Shown in pieces: positions 58,771 through 64,000 of a DNA stretch of 64,000 bases. Position numbers and translations under genes: made by a program. Positions within the stretch are counted from its first letter, which is position 1. Every line of letters starts with the position of its first letter. The DNA comes from Marisediminitalea aggregata (GTDB lineage: Bacteria; Pseudomonadota; Gammaproteobacteria; Enterobacterales; Alteromonadaceae), in contig NZ_FQWD01000003.1 in NCBI RefSeq assembly GCF_900129565.1, positions 473,015-537,014 of the forward strand. The letters run 5' to 3'. Under the pieces are notes generated by a model. It was not told the origin of the DNA, did not search any database, and saw only the letters and a list, made by a program, of their open reading frames with translations.

Positions 58771-58846
58771 TGGGGTATAGCCAAGTTGGTAAGGCAGCGG
58801 GTTTTGATCCCGCCATCCGTTGGTTCGAGTCCAGCTACCCCAGCCA
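58771..58846 (+). tRNA. tRNA-Gln (anticodon TTG)
   Basis: A complete 76-base cloverleaf. The acceptor stem TGGGGTA pairs with TACCCCA, the anticodon stem GCGGG/CCCGC encloses loop TTTTGAT (anticodon TTG), the T-arm carries GGTTCGAGTCC, and CCA is encoded after the discriminator G. It lies between ispE and prs and is probably processed from their common transcript. Confidence 0.97.
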
Positions 58847-58878
58847 CCTCCTACTATCAAAGCACTGAGGAAACACTT

Positions 58879-59826
58879 GTGCCAGACATGAAGCTCTTTG
58901 CAGGTAACGCGATTCCTGAATTAGCCCAGAAAGTTGCTGATCGCCTTTACACCAAGCTTGGCAACGCCACCGTCGGCCGTTTTAGTGACGGCGAGATCGC
59001 AGTAGAAATTCATGAAAACGTCCGTGGCTCGGACGTTTTTATTATCCAGTCTACGTGCGCGCCCACCAATGATAACCTGATGGAGTTGATCGTTATGATC
59101 GACGCCTTACGCCGTGCATCTGCAGGCCGTATTACAGCCGTTATCCCGTATTTTGGTTATGCCCGTCAGGACCGTCGTGTTCGCTCAGCGCGTGTACCCA
59201 TTACCGCAAAAGTGGTTGCGGATTTTCTGTCTAACGTGGGCGTTGACCGTGTACTCACCATCGATTTACACGCTGAGCAGATTCAAGGGTTCTTTGATGT
59301 ACCGGTAGATAATGCCTTCGGTACGCCAATCCTGTTGAACGACATGTTCCAGCGCGATTTCGTTGATCCAGTTGTTGTTTCACCTGACATTGGTGGTGTT
59401 GTGCGTGCGCGTGCAACAGCTAAGTTGTTGAATGATACCGATCTGGCCATTATCGACAAGCGTCGTCCTAAAGCAAACGTTGCACAGGTAATGAACATCA
59501 TTGGTGATGTGCAGGACCGCGACTGTATCATTGTTGACGACATGATCGACACAGGTGGAACCCTGGCGAAAGCCGCCGATGCGTTAAAACAGCACGGTGC
59601 TCGTAAAGTGTATGCATATGCAACACACGCTATCTTCTCAGGCAACGCGGCAAATAACTTACGTGATTCAGTGATTGATGAAATTATTATCACCGACTCA
59701 ATTCCTCTTGCTGCAGATATGCGCGCAATTGGTAAAGTTAAGCAGTTGACATTGTCTGAAATGCTGGCAGAAACGATTCGTCGTATCAGCAACGAAGAAT
59801 CTATCTCGGCAATGTTCGAGTACTAA
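58879..59826 (+). CDS. prs: Ribose-phosphate pyrophosphokinase
   Basis: Prs makes PRPP from ribose 5-phosphate and ATP. The 315-residue protein is near identical to the E. coli one: [15 protein letters not shown] at the start, [32 protein letters not shown] and the PRPP-binding [10 protein letters not shown]. The start is GTG, as in E. coli, with GAGGAA upstream; the longer frame through the tRNA is rejected. Confidence 0.98.
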   Translation: MPDMKLFAGNAIPELAQKVADRLYTKLGNATVGRFSDGEIAVEIHENVRGSDVFIIQSTCAPTNDNLMELIVMIDALRRASAGRITAVIPYFGYARQDRRVRSARVPITAKVVADFLSNVGVDRVLTIDLHAEQIQGFFDVPVDNAFGTPILLNDMFQRDFVDPVVVSPDIGGVVRARATAKLLNDTDLAIIDKRRPKANVAQVMNIIGDVQDRDCIIVDDMIDTGGTLAKAADALKQHGARKVYAYATHAIFSGNAANNLRDSVIDEIIITDSIPLAADMRAIGKVKQLTLSEMLAETIRRISNEESISAMFEY

Positions 59827-59842
59827 GCTTCACTGTAAGAGT

Positions 59843-59874
59843 CCGGGGTATCTCTCTGATATCCCGGCTTTATT
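59843..59874 (+). terminator. Rho-independent terminator of prs
   Basis: The stem CCGGGGTATC/GATATCCCGG (one G-T pair) with loop TCTCT is followed by CTTTATTCTC, 17 bases after the prs stop. Confidence 0.75.
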
Positions 59875-59959
59875 CTCTCCTCGAACTACCCCTTCGCCTA
59901 TTTACTTCACTCGCATGCCCCGATACAGTGTGCCCAGAACAATTATCTGAGTTGATTAC

Positions 59960-61033
59960 ATGGCGCACCTGGCTGATTACATTCCTTCTCTGCTTACCTT
60001 ATGTGTCATTGGCCTGGGCCTGGCTTTTTTCCACTGGTTACTGATCCGCCGCAATACGCACTTAACCAGTGACCAAAGGCTACCCCGGCAGCTTATCATG
60101 CTGTTGCTTACCTTCGTCAGTGTCATTGCGTTTGTATTGTCATTGCCGCTTAGCGAAGCCATTCAAAACCAGATCCTGGCGCTAATCGGTATTTTACTCT
60201 CGGGTGTCATTGCGTTTTCGTCTACCACCATTGTCTCGAATGTCATGGCCGGCTTGGTGTTGCGTTTCAACAAACCTTTCCGATTAGGCGACTTTGTAAG
60301 GGTGAACGGCTTTTCTGGGCGCGTAGCCGAAATGGGACTTTTGGAAACCGAAATTCAGACAGAAACCCGTGAACTTATTGCTTTTGCCAACACGATTTTG
60401 ATTAACAGTCCGGTGACCGTGGTACGTTCGTCGGGGGCAATTGTGTCAGTTGAACTCAGCCTGGGATACGAAATACACCACAGTAAAGTTGAACAGCATT
60501 TGTTACAGGCAGGCACCGAAGCGGGATTAGAAGAGCCGTTTGTTCAGGTTATTTCACTAGGCGACTTTTCTGTTACATACCGAATCGCAGGGCTCCTTAC
60601 CGATGTAAAAAGCATGATCAGTGCGCGTTCAAAGCTACACAAAGCCGTGTTGGACTGTTTGCATAATGCTAATATTGAAATTGTTTCACCCACGTTCGTC
60701 AATTCCCGACCACAACCTGACGACCGCGTAATGATACCGGTGAGGCAACGCATTGTGCAGGTCAATGAGCCTGACGCCCCTCGTCCGGAAGATATATTAT
60801 TCGACAAGGCCGAAGAGGCAGAAGCCATTCAACGCGACAAAATGACCGTGGAAGCGGAACTGGCTGCTATCCAGGAGCAGCTGTCCGGGGCTGACAGTGA
60901 ACAAAAAGACGCGCTGAAAGCACGCCGCGATGAACTAAAAGCGCAACTGGCAGAACTGGCCACGCCGGTAAAAGAAGAGGCAGAGCAAATTGAGTCCGCC
61001 CCTGGCATAACTAAATCACCAGACGCCGAATAA
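59960..61033 (+). CDS. MscS-family mechanosensitive channel
   Basis: A 357-residue membrane protein with three membrane segments (about 8-28, 45-65 and 70-100) and the MscS core (IGILLSGVIAFSSTTIVSNV, FNKPFRLGDFVRVNGFSG). MscS channels release osmolytes under low-osmolarity shock. The C-terminal 80 residues (from about 275) form a charged, probably coiled-coil extension (AELAAIQEQL, RRDELKAQLAEL) not found in E. coli MscS. The ribosome site is weak. Confidence 0.88.
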   Translation: MAHLADYIPSLLTLCVIGLGLAFFHWLLIRRNTHLTSDQRLPRQLIMLLLTFVSVIAFVLSLPLSEAIQNQILALIGILLSGVIAFSSTTIVSNVMAGLVLRFNKPFRLGDFVRVNGFSGRVAEMGLLETEIQTETRELIAFANTILINSPVTVVRSSGAIVSVELSLGYEIHHSKVEQHLLQAGTEAGLEEPFVQVISLGDFSVTYRIAGLLTDVKSMISARSKLHKAVLDCLHNANIEIVSPTFVNSRPQPDDRVMIPVRQRIVQVNEPDAPRPEDILFDKAEEAEAIQRDKMTVEAELAAIQEQLSGADSEQKDALKARRDELKAQLAELATPVKEEAEQIESAPGITKSPDAE

Positions 61034-61073
61034 GCCTGTTCACAGTACAGGTTGGCACTGAGACAGCTCTTAT

Positions 61074-63215
61074 TTATGGCTGTGACGCGTAGTCTTTGTA
61101 CCAGGAGCTAAAGGCAGCGACCGTCATCGGCTTGCTATATAAGAAGCCCTGCGCACAATCGCAGTTGTTATCAATTAAAAACTGATGCTGATCGGCCGTC
61201 TCAACCCCTTCTGCAATAACTTGCAGATTAAGGCTTTTCGCCAAGCCCAAAATAGCCAGCACAATGGCGCTGTCTTCGTTGTTGTTGATACCCACATCCT
61301 GAATAAATGACTTGTCGACTTTAAGTTCATCGATAGATAAATGTTTCAGATAGGATAACGAGCTGAATCCGGTGCCAAAGTCGTCAATAGATACAATCAC
61401 ACCCAACTGACGCAGTTTTACCAATAGCGCGGAAACACTTTCATAGCTGTGCACCAGCACGCTTTCAGTAAGCTCAACCGACAGTTGCTTCGGATTGACC
61501 TGATAGGACTCAATACTGCTGATGATGTAGTCAATAGTATCCTGATCGGACACCTGCCGTGCCGACACATTGATAGCGACCCGAACATCAACGGCTTGCT
61601 GCTTAAAGCGCTGCAATATCTTACACACCTCGTCAATCAGCCAGTTACCAAAGGGAATTATTAACCCAGTTTGCTCAGCAACGGGAATAAATACTTCAGG
61701 CGAAATAAATTCACCATCGGCATGTTGCCAACGCGCCAGCGCTTCACATTTCACAACCCGGTTTGCTTTCAAATCGATAATGGGCTGCAAATACACTTCC
61801 AGCTCACCGTTTTCGATTGCCCGGCGCAAAGACTCTTCGAGCTTGTAGCGCTCTTCACTGTGGCGTTTAAGCTCATCACTGAATGCGCAAATAGCATTGT
61901 CCAGTCGGTACTTAGCGTAATACAGTGCCAAATCACAGTTTCGCATTAGTTCATCGGCGGACATGGCGTGTTCCGGATAACGCACCAAACCTATGCACAC
62001 GTCCAGGGTAAGGCCTTGCACCAGGCTGGTATCATAAGGCTGTCGCAATGTGGATTGCAGCGCTTCGGCGAATATCAGCGCATTGTCATTTGCCACCGCT
62101 TTATTTTTTATATTCAGAATAAGGGCAAATTCGTTGCTGGCTATGCGCGCCACAAAACCCAGCTCACCGACCGCTTTGGTGAGTCGGGCGGCTACGGCGC
62201 CCAGTATCTCATCACCAGCTTTATAGCCATGCAGGTTGTTAATATGCTTAAAGCCCTTAACGTCCACGTAAATCAGATAAAACGGCGTTTTTTGTGCAAT
62301 TGTGCGTCTAAGCTGCACAGTAAAATAATGGCGGTTGGGTAACTGTGTCAGTGAATCCGTGCTGGTCTGAGGCAGTAACGCTGCTTCATTTTGTTTGAAT
62401 GCACTGATTTCACTCAATACGTAAATCCAGTGAGAGTGATTGTTCGCTTCATCGACAACCGGATGAACAGTTAACTGTAACCACACTGGTGCTGACGCAT
62501 TATTGTGCCAGAACAATTCGCCCTGCCAGGACGTTTTTCGCTTCACCAAATCATCCGTAATCTGCTGATTCAGATTCAGTTCGGTTAGCATGCCGTGAAT
62601 TTGTGCTGTGGTGTCTTCTTTTTGGGCGCTGCACAACAGCATTTTTGCCGACTCGTTTTCGAACAATAATGGGCCATCGGCCCGTGTGACTACCACCCCA
62701 GTCTCAAGGTGATAAATAGTCTGGTGTATTGGTGCGGGATCCAACAGTTGCTGCTTGTTAGAAGCTAATACATGAGTCAGCCGCTGTTTTATGTACTCAT
62801 GCTCCCCCACAATTTCATCGTGTTCGAGCAACACTTCCCGGGCGCTTTGCAGCACCGACTGCTGCTTTTTAAAGGCTTTTTCAACATTCTGGACAATCAA
62901 ATAGGCACTGCCCTCGGCGGTTTTAGTTGCGGTAGCATCAAAATGCAGGGCCTCGTCCTTAATTTGCTCTTCCCACATACCGGCGGTCAGGTAATTGTCG
63001 TTCTTGCCGGCCCACACCGCTTCAGCGTCTATTAAAAAATCCGCTAAATAAGGACTCGCCTCGTCGGTAATCAACACACTATTTGTTGCATAGGGTTCAG
63101 CTATTTCAGTTAACCATACCGGTGCGTCACCCTGAACACGAAAGCGGTTACCGCTGTCTGGTTGCAGCACCGCACAGTCAATAACACCTAACTTTCTGAG
63201 TAACGATACGTCCAT
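61074..63215 (-). CDS. Degenerate-GGDEF/EAL domain protein, predicted c-di-GMP phosphodiesterase
   Basis: A 713-residue protein with an N-terminal region of about 280 residues (PAS-like in 165-275, with a coiled stretch at 108-150), a GGDEF domain and an EAL domain. The GGDEF active site reads ASNEF (359-363), so cyclase activity is not expected, while DVKGFKHINN and the fold motifs remain. The EAL domain is intact: EAL 491-493 in KCEALARW, NVSARQ, ELTES, DDFGTGFSSLSYL, KVDKSFI and EGVET. It starts three bases after the stop of a Ras-like GTPase gene and is probably co-transcribed with it. Confidence 0.93.
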   Translation of the reverse strand: MDVSLLRKLGVIDCAVLQPDSGNRFRVQGDAPVWLTEIAEPYATNSVLITDEASPYLADFLIDAEAVWAGKNDNYLTAGMWEEQIKDEALHFDATATKTAEGSAYLIVQNVEKAFKKQQSVLQSAREVLLEHDEIVGEHEYIKQRLTHVLASNKQQLLDPAPIHQTIYHLETGVVVTRADGPLLFENESAKMLLCSAQKEDTTAQIHGMLTELNLNQQITDDLVKRKTSWQGELFWHNNASAPVWLQLTVHPVVDEANNHSHWIYVLSEISAFKQNEAALLPQTSTDSLTQLPNRHYFTVQLRRTIAQKTPFYLIYVDVKGFKHINNLHGYKAGDEILGAVAARLTKAVGELGFVARIASNEFALILNIKNKAVANDNALIFAEALQSTLRQPYDTSLVQGLTLDVCIGLVRYPEHAMSADELMRNCDLALYYAKYRLDNAICAFSDELKRHSEERYKLEESLRRAIENGELEVYLQPIIDLKANRVVKCEALARWQHADGEFISPEVFIPVAEQTGLIIPFGNWLIDEVCKILQRFKQQAVDVRVAINVSARQVSDQDTIDYIISSIESYQVNPKQLSVELTESVLVHSYESVSALLVKLRQLGVIVSIDDFGTGFSSLSYLKHLSIDELKVDKSFIQDVGINNNEDSAIVLAILGLAKSLNLQVIAEGVETADQHQFLIDNNCDCAQGFLYSKPMTVAAFSSWYKDYASQP

Positions 63216-63218
63216 GCT

Positions 63219-63710
63219 TTACGACTCCCCAAACGCAACAAACTCAAACATATCTTCCACCGACTCACCCGTTTTAGCACTGGTATAAAATACATTTGCG
63301 AAGTGATTTTCATAGGGTTCAAGCTCGCTGCGACTCCAATGGCTGGTTGCCGGTAAGTCCACTTTGTTAACCACCAGCACGGCGTGAGCCTTGGGATTAG
63401 CCTCCCTGGCTAATTGGTATACCTCAATCCCTTCCACTAATGACTGATAGCGGGTTTGGTCAACGATAATGAAAAAAGATGATGCGCCACGCAGATAGCG
63501 CGGATTAAAGCCGCAATAGCGGTCGATGCCTTCCATGTCCCAAAGCATGAGCTGGACCGTCGAGCCGTTACGCTCGACCTGCTTTTTGTCAATTTTTACG
63601 CCAATACTGGTAAGGTATTTTTCAGAAAAAATACCTTCGACGTACTGCTTCACAAGACTTGTTTTGCCCACTCCTGTGGGGCCAAGCATGCAAATTTTCT
63701 TTTGGATCAC
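63219..63710 (-). CDS. Small Ras/Rab-like GTPase
   Basis: A 163-residue GTPase with G1 GPTGVGKTS (10-18), G3 as DMEG (WDMEGID), G4 NKVD and G5 TSAK. The G3 box has E and I at the positions flanking G where Ras has A and Q, so intrinsic hydrolysis may differ. Such bacterial Ras-like proteins often pair with signalling or motility partners. The start is GTG, overlapping the stop of the OmpA-like gene (GTGA). It lies directly upstream of the EAL gene. Confidence 0.88.
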   Translation of the reverse strand: MIQKKICMLGPTGVGKTSLVKQYVEGIFSEKYLTSIGVKIDKKQVERNGSTVQLMLWDMEGIDRYCGFNPRYLRGASSFFIIVDQTRYQSLVEGIEVYQLAREANPKAHAVLVVNKVDLPATSHWSRSELEPYENHFANVFYTSAKTGESVEDMFEFVAFGES

Positions 63711-64000
63711 TGTTCAACGTCCTCTGCTCCCAACAATGATTGGGGAAACAGTGTGAATAAAACCATTCTGCCTGATTGGTTATCAATAGGTAACTCACCT
63801 ATACCGGTTGCAATCAACGAAGCGCTTGGCACACCTTGCTCAACCAGAGCGCGTTTTACCGCTTCTGCCCTGACAGCGCTTAGCGCTTTGTTTTTTGATG
63901 CAACGCCCGTTTGATCACTGCTGCCAATGATCAATATCTTTGGTGCGCTTCCAGTATCTGACAATATGGCTTGTAAGGCCAATATATCTTGCGCTAAATC
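63707..64000 (-). CDS. OmpA-like C-terminal domain protein (partial, cut by window edge)
   Basis: The 3' end of a gene whose frame stays open to the window edge (DLAQDILALQAILSD in view). The visible 97 residues match the OmpA/MotB peptidoglycan-binding fold: ILIIGSSDQTG, LSAVRAEAVKRALVEQGV and the GIGELP segment. The rest of the protein, and any membrane part, lies outside the window. It is the upstream member of the GTPase-EAL set. Confidence 0.8.
   Translation of the reverse strand, partial: DLAQDILALQAILSDTGSAPKILIIGSSDQTGVASKNKALSAVRAEAVKRALVEQGVPSASLIATGIGELPIDNQSGRMVLFTLFPQSLLGAEDVEQ

Noticed and set aside
58786..58878. N-terminal extension of Prs through the tRNA-Gln gene
   Set aside because: The frame merely reads through the tRNA; the GTG at 58879 matches the E. 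coli start and has a ribosome site.

Overview
The window reads as a piece of chromosome from a marine-type gammaproteobacterium of the Alteromonadales (Alteromonas relatives). This rests on conserved gene neighbourhoods shared with E. coli (fadR-nhaB-dsbB; rnd-fadD-slp-tsaB-yoaA; gcvA-DUF423-rlmM; kdsA-sirB2 and prmC-prfA-hemA next to lolB-ispE-prs), combined with FadR-type fatty acid control, a phasin pair, a WS/DGAT acyltransferase and c-di-GMP signalling genes. The species is inferred, not read directly.

Region 1 (1-9,906) is a type I-E CRISPR-Cas locus on the minus strand. Transcription runs right to left: a WYL-domain regulator with a perfect inverted repeat in front of it, then cas3, cas6e, cse2, cas7e, cas5e, cse1, a KilA-N domain gene, cas1, cas2, the leader, and the leader end of an array that runs off the left edge of the window. 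Two things stand out. The effector block has cas6e and cse1 exchanged relative to the E. coli order. A KilA-N DNA-binding protein is built into the operon so tightly that its last two sense codons form the Shine-Dalgarno of cas1. The adaptation genes look E. coli-like, while the effector genes are more AT-rich in the stretches I counted.

Region 2 (about 10,000-24,500) holds exported and lipid-linked functions. A secreted metzincin-type protease sits behind a class I c-di-GMP (GEMM-I) riboswitch. It is followed by rlmA, a DUF445-TetR-WS/DGAT operon, a patatin-like lipase, a metallophosphoesterase lipoprotein, an amidohydrolase lipoprotein and two phasins.

Region 3 (24,500-38,800) is core: fadR with a candidate FadR operator upstream, nhaB, dsbB, ycgN, ycgM, a lytic transglycosylase, ycgL, rnd, fadD with a strong FadR-type operator, slp, tsaB and yoaA.

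Region 4 (38,800-50,900) is mixed: a GH13 amylase, a TauE/SafE permease, an acetyltransferase, small membrane proteins, a kelch lipoprotein, a stand-alone EF-G2, rlmM and gcvA. Region 5 (50,900-59,900) is housekeeping: kdsA, sirB2, prmC, prfA, hemA, lolB, ispE, tRNA-Gln and prs. It is interrupted by a response regulator whose HD-GYP domain lacks the metal-binding aspartate. Region 6 (59,900-64,000) has an MscS-family channel and a minus-strand set of an OmpA-like protein (cut by the window edge), a Ras-like GTPase, and a protein with a degenerate GGDEF and an intact EAL domain.

Gene starts were often moved inward from the longest open frame where a Shine-Dalgarno, signal peptide or family alignment favoured it. 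All family assignments are from memory of motifs; no searches were run.
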